Source: a virus. From it: a DNA stretch of 64,000 nucleotides. Made by a program: the position numbers and the translations under genes. Below are positions 50,922-58,820 of the stretch, piece by piece. The stretch covers positions 1 to 64,000 of IMG/VR virus record IMGVR_UViG_3300032323_003835, one strand, 5' to 3'. Under the pieces are notes generated by a model. It did no database searches. It was not told the origin of the DNA and was given only the letters and a program-made list of their open reading frames with translations. Positions within the stretch are counted from its first letter, which is position 1. Each line of letters starts with the position of its first letter.

Positions 50922-52562
50922 TTATTCTATAATTAAATTTATTTTGTTACCAGCTCCATCAACAGCATCTGATAAAACGAAATAAAATAAACCTGCGGTA
51001 TTTGTTAATTGAACCTTAGGTGTGAAAATTAATCTATATGGTTTTCCTGTTTTAATTCTAGCGGTTTTTATCTGATCGATTGAACCGAAAGTTAATCTAC
51101 CATCTTTATGTGTAGAGAAATTTGTCATGGTTGATCCTGAATCAAAGATTACATTATCTAATGTCAATTTAGATTCGTCATAATTCATAATAACCTCTAA
51201 TCCTGCTAATCCTTCTTTTGTTAGGTTTGTAGTTAATACAACTTTACCACCTTCTAATGTTGATGTTACACTCAATTTAGCAGTCTCTAATGCCTCAGTT
51301 CTATAAGCCATTGATTGAGTTGACATAGTTGTCTTGGCGTTAATAGAATTTACAGAATTTGTAAATTGACCAGCATTAATTCTACTTAAAATTTCTGAAG
51401 GATCTGATGAATGTGACCAGTTCAAATCACCACCCCACGCAAATACCGCATAAACTTCCTTAACCGGGGTATCAATTTTAACTTTATTTTTAACATTACC
51501 GTCTAACCAATCTTGATTTAATAAACCACTTTGCCATCTCCATGAAGTTGCAGTTGATGTTGGGATGAATGCGTTTGCTGAAACGTCTTGTCCCATAACA
51601 TAAGCGAATGAATAATATGAATCCGATTCATTAAATACTGCATCATTCCTAGTTATATTACCGACTTTCTTCTCCAAATTAGGATACGTAAAGAAATTAG
51701 AATTACCACTAATATCAGTTTGTGAGTGGCCTAAAAATGATTTATAAGCATCTGATACAGTAATGACGTTATTCATCCAAGCTTTTTGAGAAGCAGGACT
51801 TACGAATACTCCAACAGAATCACCAACTTTAACCTGTGTTGTAAATAGTGCTTCTCCGGTAGCATCCAATGGTAATTGTGCAACTGGTGGTACCGCCCAA
51901 TCAATTGTTCCGTCGGTTTTTAATTTCATCAGCTGAACATTATGATCTGCGATTGTATAACCTTGCGGGAATAAAACTTTAACCTTGAATTGAGAAGTAT
52001 TACCAACCACATTTGTTAATGATAGATTAGTAGAATTTCTAGTGATCGGAGAAATGTTTGCAGACAAATCGCTGATAGCATACGCTAAATCCAATTTGTG
52101 TATATCATTATAGGTATTTTGATCTTTTAACACATATTTTTGTGTTGCAATATCTCCGTTAATTGATGCATCAGCTCTTTGAACTGTTAATTGTCCAACG
52201 TTCCAATCGTTGTTTAAGATGTAAGCCCAAGGAGTAGCTTGATATTGACCATATAAATTAGTAGCTGTCACATTTGGGGCAGGTGTAAATGAGTAATTGT
52301 TCCATCCAGTAAAGAACGTTTGGGTTGAACTACCCTGTGTAAACGCAGTGCTGTTTGGCACCATTGCCAGTGCTTTGTTATTAAAGGAATATCTTAACCA
52401 AAAATAACGCGGAAGAGAAGTACCCCTGTCTACTGTGTACTTTACTGTTAATGTATCACCAACTTTATAGGGAGGAGCAGGTGTTACCGATTGAAACACG
52501 TTAATTTGAGCAAATGACGATAGGGACATTAACATTCCCAGGACTGTTAGTAGTTTTTTCAT
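50922..52562 (-). CDS. Secreted dockerin-like / cohesin-like protein
   Basis: 546 residues. Signal peptide (MLMSLSSFAQ). Similar modules to the previous gene without the lectin: a beta-rich N-terminal half, a degenerate dockerin-like section (GNITRNDAVFNESDSYYSFA, about 300-330) and a C-terminal cohesin-like domain (GLAGLEVIMNYDESKLTLDNV, about 440-546). Could be the partner or subunit of a repeating surface chain. Confidence 0.7.
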   Translation of the reverse strand: MKKLLTVLGMLMSLSSFAQINVFQSVTPAPPYKVGDTLTVKYTVDRGTSLPRYFWLRYSFNNKALAMVPNSTAFTQGSSTQTFFTGWNNYSFTPAPNVTATNLYGQYQATPWAYILNNDWNVGQLTVQRADASINGDIATQKYVLKDQNTYNDIHKLDLAYAISDLSANISPITRNSTNLSLTNVVGNTSQFKVKVLFPQGYTIADHNVQLMKLKTDGTIDWAVPPVAQLPLDATGEALFTTQVKVGDSVGVFVSPASQKAWMNNVITVSDAYKSFLGHSQTDISGNSNFFTYPNLEKKVGNITRNDAVFNESDSYYSFAYVMGQDVSANAFIPTSTATSWRWQSGLLNQDWLDGNVKNKVKIDTPVKEVYAVFAWGGDLNWSHSSDPSEILSRINAGQFTNSVNSINAKTTMSTQSMAYRTEALETAKLSVTSTLEGGKVVLTTNLTKEGLAGLEVIMNYDESKLTLDNVIFDSGSTMTNFSTHKDGRLTFGSIDQIKTARIKTGKPYRLIFTPKVQLTNTAGLFYFVLSDAVDGAGNKINLIIE

Positions 52563-52563
52563 T

Positions 52564-53067
52564 TTAATTTAATAATTGTTTTATTGCTGTTCCGCATACC
52601 TTTTTAATAACAGTTGAAACGGATTGTTGATTCATCTTTCCTCCCTCGTCAACTATTAATGTTGACACTGAAATTTCGGATGCTTTTTCGGTTATTAAAC
52701 ATTCTTTTATTTTTTTCCCCTTGCTATCTAGGAGGTATGCTTTTATTTTTAATACGGTTTCAGCGTTGTTCTTATGGAATACAGCAACGCTAGATTTTGT
52801 TGTTTCAACATCAAAGAATAAAAGATCTATATTGATTTTATAATCAAATTTGGTCTCATCTTCTACTATGTCAAAATTTGTTTCTTGGAGATATTCTTCT
52901 AGGAGATTTTTGAATCCAAAAGTTAACGGCCTGGATCCTGCTAAATTACCGATCATGATCTTATTGTTTATTTCTCCAATAAGAACAGACTTTCCCTGCC
53001 CGAATGATGAAAGGGCAAAAAGGGAAACTACTAAAGTTAGTGTGAGAGATTTAAAGAGGTTTGGCAT
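52564..53067 (-). CDS. Exported CsgG-related protein, 167 aa
   Basis: Signal peptide ending LSSFGQ. The body (NLLEEYLQETNFDIVEDET, VLKIKAYLLDSKGKKI, VIKKVCGTAIKQLL) resembles the CsgG family's middle and C-terminal region though shorter. First gene of the exported operon. Its ATG is part of a stem in leader B. Confidence 0.5.
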   Translation of the reverse strand: MPNLFKSLTLTLVVSLFALSSFGQGKSVLIGEINNKIMIGNLAGSRPLTFGFKNLLEEYLQETNFDIVEDETKFDYKINIDLLFFDVETTKSSVAVFHKNNAETVLKIKAYLLDSKGKKIKECLITEKASEISVSTLIVDEGGKMNQQSVSTVIKKVCGTAIKQLLN

Positions 53068-53236
53068 TTTTTCCTATTTTATTAGGAAAAAACCCGGCAT
53101 TCCCCCTAAGGAGGGCTTCAAATAAAGATCATTTCTGATTGGGGATCGTGTTTCCCAAAGAGAGACCTTTATGATTTGCTGGTAAAAAAATTGTTTGCTT
53201 TTTTACCGAATGAGGATTTTTTCGAGTTTATATATC
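53068..53236 (-). promoter_or_regulatory. Leader B: GATATATAA plus structured 5' leader
   Basis: GATATATAA (53236-53228) followed by ACTCGAAAAAATCCTCATTC, a hairpin GGTAAAAAA/TTTTTTTACC (53206-53180), CCCTCCTTAGGGGG, then GCCGGGTTTTTTCCTAA. The last 10 nt of the leader form a stem (53092-53083 with 53076-53067) that includes the A of the start codon. Shared blocks with leader A. Confidence 0.65.
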
Positions 53237-53274
53237 TAATACAACTCTGAAAATCCACATAGTAAAAATAATAT

Positions 53275-53664
53275 TTATAATGATATTTGGAAACGGTCTT
53301 TCATCCTTTTAAGAGTATCGTCAGGTACCCCGTGTAAATTTTTATTCCCATGACGATTTTCTATTATAATAGAAAAAACCTGATATTCATACTTTTCTGC
53401 CAGATCATAGTATGCTTTCATTTCCCAATCCTGTGTGAATGTATTAGAAACTGCAATTTTATGTTTTCCCCACACCATTGCAGATTCGGTCTTTGATCTA
53501 CACCATTCATGAGCATCCTTTATTTTTGATGCATCAAAAGAATATTCGCCTGACTGGTTTATAAAATATTGATCCGCTTCAAAATATGTATCAGTAATTT
53601 GAGATGCGAAAGTTGACTTACCTGATCCTGGTAATCCCCTAACAATAAATAAAGATTTCTCCAC
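53275..53664 (-). CDS. P-loop kinase (AAA_33 / N4BP2L-like)
   Basis: 129 residues. GLPGSGKST (10-18) is Walker A, and EADQYF and the NTFTQDWEMKAYYDLA segment match polynucleotide-kinase-like AAA_33 proteins. It likely phosphorylates a nucleic acid 5' end or nucleotide, as T4 Pnk does. Just upstream of the leader B promoter. Confidence 0.75.
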   Translation of the reverse strand: MEKSLFIVRGLPGSGKSTFASQITDTYFEADQYFINQSGEYSFDASKIKDAHEWCRSKTESAMVWGKHKIAVSNTFTQDWEMKAYYDLAEKYEYQVFSIIIENRHGNKNLHGVPDDTLKRMKDRFQISL

Positions 53665-53715
53665 TTGCTTAATTTTTAAGCAATTTAAAATAAAATAACG
53701 GTAAACAAAAATGTA

Positions 53716-53844
53716 TTATCTTCCTTGTCCTCTGTAGTTCTTCTCTTTACGATCGCTCTTGTTGCGATTCTTCTTAGCAGTTCCTCTTCTTCTTTTACCG
53801 AAGGTAACTTTTTGACTGCTGGAGGTTCCTTTTGCCTTTGCCAT
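53716..53844 (-). CDS. Small very basic protein, 42 aa
   Basis: ATG at 53844 to TAA at 53716. Reads MAKAKGTSSSQKVTFGKRRR and ends NYRGQGR: over one third is Lys/Arg. Probable nucleic-acid-binding peptide. Upstream sequence has a TATATA-type element. Confidence 0.6.
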   Translation of the reverse strand: MAKAKGTSSSQKVTFGKRRRGTAKKNRNKSDRKEKNYRGQGR

Positions 53845-53886
53845 TATTTGGGGTTTTTTACTATATATTCCCCAAAGTTAATTTTT

Positions 53887-54354
53887 TTAATGTCCAAAGG
53901 GAACTACATATATGTCGTCCCATTCTTCACCTTTCATTCCATCAAGTATGGATTTGGCTAGTGAGAATCTTCTATAAGAATCATATTTTAATTCCTGCTC
54001 TATTGCAGATAAAACTTGTAATAATGGAATTGCCGGTAAGGGATCTCCGTAGAGATCCTCTTTAATTTTTTCATCTCCTTCCCAGATCTCGACATTAACA
54101 TAATCCATTCCAAGATCGAACAATTCTGCTGATTTAGAATCCAATCCCAGATGCGATCCCTTAACACTATTTAAAAATCTCCAATCATTAAATTCAGGGG
54201 ATATTTCCTTGCCCTTGGAAAAAAGAATTAATTTAGATAGTGCACCTATCCCTATTTTAGAAAGGTCAACCCTAGCTACCTCTAGAAACGATTTATCTCT
54301 TAACACTCCAACAATTAATTTAATCTCGTACCCCATATCACCGGAACTATTCAA
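53887..54354 (-). CDS. Hypothetical protein, 155 aa
   Basis: Soluble, mixed; begins MNSSGDMGYEIKLIVGV, overlaps the next gene by 8 nt. No known motif. No clear role. Confidence 0.5.
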   Translation of the reverse strand: MNSSGDMGYEIKLIVGVLRDKSFLEVARVDLSKIGIGALSKLILFSKGKEISPEFNDWRFLNSVKGSHLGLDSKSAELFDLGMDYVNVEIWEGDEKIKEDLYGDPLPAIPLLQVLSAIEQELKYDSYRRFSLAKSILDGMKGEEWDDIYVVPFGH

Positions 54355-54556
54355 AATAACTTTTGCTGAAAACTGACGTAACTAATTTGTCGGAATGGAT
54401 TATTCTTAAGTACTTTTCCTGATCTATCCCGGATTGATCCTGGTGTATCCAAACTTTCTCGGAAGGCTTAAGTGGATTGGGTAGATGCAAGTTCCAACCT
54501 TTTTCTGAAATCCCTTTTTTAAGGGTTACTGTTTTTAAATTTTCTATAGATTCCAT
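54347..54556 (-). CDS. Hypothetical protein, 69 aa
   Basis: Short, starts MESIENLKTVTLKKG; ends SKSYFE. Close spacing in a run of small genes. Not recognised. Confidence 0.45.
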   Translation of the reverse strand: MESIENLKTVTLKKGISEKGWNLHLPNPLKPSEKVWIHQDQSGIDQEKYLRIIHSDKLVTSVFSKSYFE

Positions 54557-54558
54557 GT

Positions 54559-54780
54559 TTAATATTTATTATGATCCGTGAATAATGGATCTATTGACTG
54601 ATCGATCTGTGTTGATTTTTTTCTTTCTATGTAGTCTAGTGCAGATTTTCCCATATGATCCATAAAATCGAAATTATCATTGAAGATATCTTTTTTAATC
54701 CCCGGATTTAATCCGTTTATCTTATTAAAAGAATCTAATTTTTTAGATATCTGTTCTAAATATTCCTTGCTCGGTATCAT
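54559..54780 (-). CDS. Hypothetical helical protein, 73 aa
   Basis: Begins MIPSKEYLEQISKKLDS, amphipathic helices; no motif. Coupled to its neighbour by 2-nt gap. Confidence 0.45.
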   Translation of the reverse strand: MIPSKEYLEQISKKLDSFNKINGLNPGIKKDIFNDNFDFMDHMGKSALDYIERKKSTQIDQSIDPLFTDHNKY

Positions 54781-54790
54781 ATTTTATAAT

Positions 54791-55477
54791 TTATATTTTC
54801 CAAAAATATAATAGGGTCTGATGACCAGCCCCGTGTATCCATCCATTAAAACCTGCCTGATTTATTCTGTTAACAAATGCTTCCATTAGCTTTGTGTTTG
54901 AATTCTCGGTAATCCCGGATACGTTGTGCCACTCAATAAATATTCTATCAATCTTTCTTAGCGTATCGTCTGTTATTGTATTAAAACAGGATCTTTCTGC
55001 TCCCTCTATGTCAACCTTAAGAAAATCTATTCGGTCTAGTTTGCAAATAGAAAACACATCATCCAGTGTTATAGCTTCGACAAGTGCTTTTTCTTGTAAA
55101 GATGGCCAAAGCCCTATTTCAAACATACCTCTGTGGTCCGTGATTGCTTTATTATAGGTTTTCCAATTAACACCCTTATTCATCAATAAAGACTCGTAAA
55201 CAACCGGATCTGCCTCGAATGAATATATTTCTTTAACCCCAATCCTTTCCGCATATCTAGAGGACATACCTATATTAGACCCAAGATCGACAAAAATATC
55301 CCCGGGTTTGACCGAGCATTCCGGTTGAAAGCTTAGTTCAGTGTGATGAAAGGTAGACCAATACATACATGCCTCCCATCCATATTCTCTTTCGACATCA
55401 GATTGTGAAACATTGAAATTAACATTATCGAAATCCATTAATTTTCCACCTATGGTGTGGAATTTTTCTCTCATCAT
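54791..55477 (-). CDS. FkbM-family methyltransferase
   Basis: 228 residues. FVDLGSNIGMSS (about 69-80) is the SAM loop, EADPVVYE follows, and IDFLKVDIEGAE (about 166-177) is the FkbM signature. These enzymes methylate sugar or peptide hydroxyl groups. Consistent with a surface glycan role. Two ATGs are adjacent; the first is given. Confidence 0.8.
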   Translation of the reverse strand: MMREKFHTIGGKLMDFDNVNFNVSQSDVEREYGWEACMYWSTFHHTELSFQPECSVKPGDIFVDLGSNIGMSSRYAERIGVKEIYSFEADPVVYESLLMNKGVNWKTYNKAITDHRGMFEIGLWPSLQEKALVEAITLDDVFSICKLDRIDFLKVDIEGAERSCFNTITDDTLRKIDRIFIEWHNVSGITENSNTKLMEAFVNRINQAGFNGWIHGAGHQTLLYFWKI

Positions 55478-55488
55478 ATTCTGTATAT

Positions 55489-56178
55489 TTATTTAGTTCT
55501 GTAGTAATTTTTAAAGTTGTCTGAGAATGCTTTCGTGTACTTTTGGATCTCTTTGGTATCAAAAGAAGAATATAAACCAGTAGATAAAATTGCTTGAATT
55601 TCGTCACAAATTATTTTATCATCATCAGCATATCCCATTTTAATCAACGATTTTTTTATCGAATTGTAATCCTTCTTTTTCATTTCCGATATTAAAATAT
55701 CGCAGGATTTTTTATATTTCTTATTTGTGAAATATAGACCATGTGCTATTTCATGGTCCATAGTTTGGGATTTAAAACCATCAGCTCCTATTAGGTACCA
55801 ATTCGTCCTTATTCCTGCGTTTTTATTCTGCGAATCAAGAGAGCAATAAAAATAAATATCATTCATCACAACATCATATTCCGTTTCTTTGTAAAACAGA
55901 TTGTGTGCTTTTTTAAGAATATTTGATGGTATATTATACCCGGACCAGTCCCACGGATAGTTAAATACTTTTGATCCACGTTCGGTCTTGTATAATTTCA
56001 TGAATTCGAACAGGGTAAAGTATTTTCCTCTTATTTTTTTGAAGGGTGATTCATAAAACTCTTGATATCTACAAAAAAGCATAGCCCTATCGTAATGATC
56101 CTTTATAGCTGCTCCGTATATTTTTGGAGCTATTTCTTTAACAGTGCCACTCACAAGTCTGCTTTTTATTTTATGCAT
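55489..56178 (-). CDS. HExxH-containing protein, 229 aa
   Basis: MDHEIAHGLYF (HEIAH) at about residue 138 is a zinc HExxH site with a downstream acidic helix. No signal peptide. It could be a metallopeptidase, similar in style to the other two. Evidence is the motif only, so moderate. Confidence 0.5.
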   Translation of the reverse strand: MHKIKSRLVSGTVKEIAPKIYGAAIKDHYDRAMLFCRYQEFYESPFKKIRGKYFTLFEFMKLYKTERGSKVFNYPWDWSGYNIPSNILKKAHNLFYKETEYDVVMNDIYFYCSLDSQNKNAGIRTNWYLIGADGFKSQTMDHEIAHGLYFTNKKYKKSCDILISEMKKKDYNSIKKSLIKMGYADDDKIICDEIQAILSTGLYSSFDTKEIQKYTKAFSDNFKNYYRTK

Positions 56179-56305
56179 TCTTAAGATATTAAATTAATCA
56201 AAAATACGAACAATTCTCGAGGAATTAAAACGTTTAAAATTGTAGCTATTATTTACCAAATATTTCAGTGATAGGGAATTTTTAATAAAATCCTACATTT
56301 TTTTT

Positions 56306-56316
56306 GAATATATAAA
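56306..56316 (+). promoter_or_regulatory. GAATATATAAA element (plus strand)
   Basis: Near copy of the element 17 nt before the ATG at 56333. Confidence 0.45.
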
Positions 56317-56332
56317 TCAAATAACAAAAATT

Positions 56333-56632
56333 ATGGGAATATTAATATTAGCGGTCGCAATATGTTCTTTGTATTTAATTTACGTAAGCAAAACAAAAAA
56401 AGATAAACCTAAAGTACAGGAAGCCCCAGAAAAAATAGAACCTACTACAAACATAGAGATTGTGCAAGATGTAGAGTTACCAGTTAAAAAAACAAGAAAG
56501 CCAGCAGCTAAGAAGCCAGAGGTTAAAAAACCAGCAGCTAAAAAACCAACAGCTAAGAAGCCAGAATCTAAAAAACCAGCAGTTAAAAAAACTAAGGCTG
56601 AACCGGCTAAATCAAAGAAGTCTAAAAAGTAA
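56333..56632 (+). CDS. Membrane-anchored Ala/Lys/Pro-rich protein
   Basis: 99 residues. One hydrophobic helix (residues about 2-17), then a linker, then repeats of KKPAA/KKPEV (about 50-90), as in histone H1-like tails. Only plus-strand gene in a minus region, with its own promoter element. It could tie DNA or ribosomes to the membrane; function unknown. Confidence 0.65.
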   Translation: MGILILAVAICSLYLIYVSKTKKDKPKVQEAPEKIEPTTNIEIVQDVELPVKKTRKPAAKKPEVKKPAAKKPTAKKPESKKPAVKKTKAEPAKSKKSKK

Positions 56633-56658
56633 TAAGGATCACCAAGAATCTGGACGAT

Positions 56659-57816
56659 TTAAATATCATCTAGTATACCCGCCTGTATTAAATCGGATAC
56701 ATTATTTATAGATTTCTGGAATGTTTTATTGGTGTTTCTGCTAGTAATCTCTTTAATTACCCTCTGTTTTATGTGAACCGGAAGTCTGTCATAGATCTTT
56801 GTTATCTTGATAGGGTCCTTAGAATAACTACCATAAATATAGTCAGATACATCCATATAATCTAAAAATCTACTTAGATGCTCTTGATCTCTGTAATCGA
56901 TAAGATCCCACGATAAAGCAATTGCAACATTGTAAGGTGTACCAGTAGAAACATCTTTAGCTAGTAGATTGAGTGTTTTTTCAGAAACTATATTACCAGA
57001 TAAAACCAAATTTTCTGGGTTCATTACGGGAAGTCCCTCTAAAGAATTTAAAAGATTCGAAGAGCAATTGAATCCAGATTCTACCGTTTGTGGGGATCCC
57101 TTAAGATTTTCTAATAAATTATTATTACACACAAAATCACCGAGTACTATTGATGGGCCAAGATCAAGAGAGGATAAACTATTATTAGAGCATATAAACT
57201 TACCATTTAGTTTATTGGGGGATCCTTTTAGGGTTTCAAGATTATTTTCTGAACAGTTGTACAGTTTTCCTACATTTTTTGGTCCTCCCACTAACGATGT
57301 TAATAGGTTGTTTTCGCATTGGAAAAACCCACCGACTTCTTTTGGAGATCCAATAAGGGATGTTAATTTATTAACAGTTACTCGATAATCCCCGTTGACT
57401 TTAATTGGTCCTCCTTCTAGAGATGTTAATTCATTAAAATCTGCTATGAAATTTCCTGGTATCTCCTGAGTACATCCCTTTAATGTTTCTATCTCGTTGT
57501 ACATACAATCGAAATTTGACCCAACGATTATTGGGGAATATTTTAGGGATTTTAGTTTATTAGAAGAGCATCTGAATGATCCCCCAATCTCTTCTGGGCA
57601 ATTTATGAGGGATTCTAAATTATTATTGGAGCAATTAAAATTGCCGGTGATTTTTTTAATTCCTACTTTAGGTAAAGTTTTTTGTTCAGGTTTCAGACCG
57701 TTTGAACAATCAAAATCCCCATCTATTAAAACTGAACCTTCATTGGTAAGGATCCAAGAACCTGATACAAATTTATTTAAAAATTCTATTAAAGATGAGG
57801 ATAGCTTTTTTGACAT
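56659..57816 (-). CDS. Leucine-rich-repeat protein, 385 aa
   Basis: Residues about 25-290 are ~12 repeats of 21 residues with the frame GxFxCSxNxLxSLxGxP. Bacterial LRR of this type appears in phage proteins. A helical C-terminal 90-residue end follows. No signal peptide, so intracellular or virion protein; protein-protein contact is likely. Confidence 0.75.
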   Translation of the reverse strand: MSKKLSSSLIEFLNKFVSGSWILTNEGSVLIDGDFDCSNGLKPEQKTLPKVGIKKITGNFNCSNNNLESLINCPEEIGGSFRCSSNKLKSLKYSPIIVGSNFDCMYNEIETLKGCTQEIPGNFIADFNELTSLEGGPIKVNGDYRVTVNKLTSLIGSPKEVGGFFQCENNLLTSLVGGPKNVGKLYNCSENNLETLKGSPNKLNGKFICSNNSLSSLDLGPSIVLGDFVCNNNLLENLKGSPQTVESGFNCSSNLLNSLEGLPVMNPENLVLSGNIVSEKTLNLLAKDVSTGTPYNVAIALSWDLIDYRDQEHLSRFLDYMDVSDYIYGSYSKDPIKITKIYDRLPVHIKQRVIKEITSRNTNKTFQKSINNVSDLIQAGILDDI

Positions 57817-57820
57817 TCAT

Positions 57821-58099
57821 TTATCTATCAATAGATATTTTTTCAAATGGTATAATTGGACTCATTCCGGTTTCTCTAAAATATGTAGATCTTATTTTTT
57901 TACCGAGTTCCATGTCGTTTGGTGTATCTAGGATGACCCGATAATCTATCATGATGTGAGACCTTGAGGATCCTTGGTAACAAGGTGTGCATAATTGTCC
58001 TACCCCCTCTACGTATCCATATCTTATATCGATATGGTCAGATATGCTGTATTTTGTGAGGATCCCACATATAACACATTTTTCTTTACCTGAATTCAT
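57821..58099 (-). CDS. Zinc-ribbon protein, 92 aa
   Basis: CVICGILTK and CTPCYQG form a four-cysteine site, with a DHIDIRYG segment between them that resembles part of an HNH-type site. Possibly a small nuclease or regulator. It follows the LRR gene by 4 nt. Confidence 0.55.
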   Translation of the reverse strand: MNSGKEKCVICGILTKYSISDHIDIRYGYVEGVGQLCTPCYQGSSRSHIMIDYRVILDTPNDMELGKKIRSTYFRETGMSPIIPFEKISIDR

Positions 58100-58117
58100 A
58101 CACTTAAGTATTATTGG

Positions 58118-58312
58118 TTATTCATTAGATGTATTGATCATCCTCTGTTTATAGATGGCATCTAGAACTTCCTTTCTTCGGGTAACTGAGGGTTTTGTGT
58201 AGCTCTGTCTTTCCCTTAGTTGATTGATAAGCTTAGTTTTAGATACCTTGTTCTTATAAACCTTTAGAGCCTGATCTATAGATCCGTACTTTGTTGCGTC
58301 TATTATAATCAT
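58118..58312 (-). CDS. Small helical protein, 64 aa
   Basis: Basic and helical (ALKVYKNKVSKTKLINQLRERQ); could be an S21-like or small nucleic-acid-binding protein. Ribosomal protein bS21 is of similar size and basicity (SIDQALKVYK). Suggestive but unproven. Confidence 0.45.
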   Translation of the reverse strand: MIIIDATKYGSIDQALKVYKNKVSKTKLINQLRERQSYTKPSVTRRKEVLDAIYKQRMINTSNE

Positions 58313-58361
58313 AACATAATATCTATCCCTAAATAAATAAAAAGTTCCAAAACAGCAATAT

Positions 58362-58820
58362 CTAATTTTTATTATTTTCGGAAGGAATCCAATAGTTAAA
58401 ATAAAAATCTCGGATAAAGTCTAGGGTTATATTTCCGCTCAGGAATCTATCCCTAAGCCCAAAATCCCTAAAGTTGATAACATTCCCGTTTATTAGGAAT
58501 TTATAAAGAGGTTTAATTTGCTCTAGATCGTCTCTTTCGTTTAACGAGATTATTTCAGTGGATGTAAATTGTAAAAGGTCCCGGTTGTTTAGGAGTAATC
58601 TAAATTTAGTAGTAGTTGTTGTTCCCTCTTTGAAGACTCTGGCTGACAAGTATACTGGTTTAATATGCCTTTTATCAAGATCAAATATATCTATAGCGGT
58701 ATCCCCTAGATCCTTTATGTCCCGGCGATCTTTTATCTCGCCAATCCATTTAACATATTCATCGTTTGAACAATCATATATCATTGTTTCACATTGGCTT
58801 AACACTGTCTCCTTTATCAT
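58362..58820 (-). CDS. Hypothetical protein, 152 aa
   Basis: Soluble, mixed helix-strand; starts MIKETVLSQCETMIYDCSN; overlaps the carbamoyltransferase by 4 nt. No motif. Perhaps a partner of that enzyme. Confidence 0.5.
   Translation of the reverse strand: MIKETVLSQCETMIYDCSNDEYVKWIGEIKDRRDIKDLGDTAIDIFDLDKRHIKPVYLSARVFKEGTTTTTKFRLLLNNRDLLQFTSTEIISLNERDDLEQIKPLYKFLINGNVINFRDFGLRDRFLSGNITLDFIRDFYFNYWIPSENNKN

Noticed and set aside
56459-56632. CRISPR or direct DNA repeat
   Set aside because: The repeats encode KKPAA-type residues with no spacers; it is a coding repeat.
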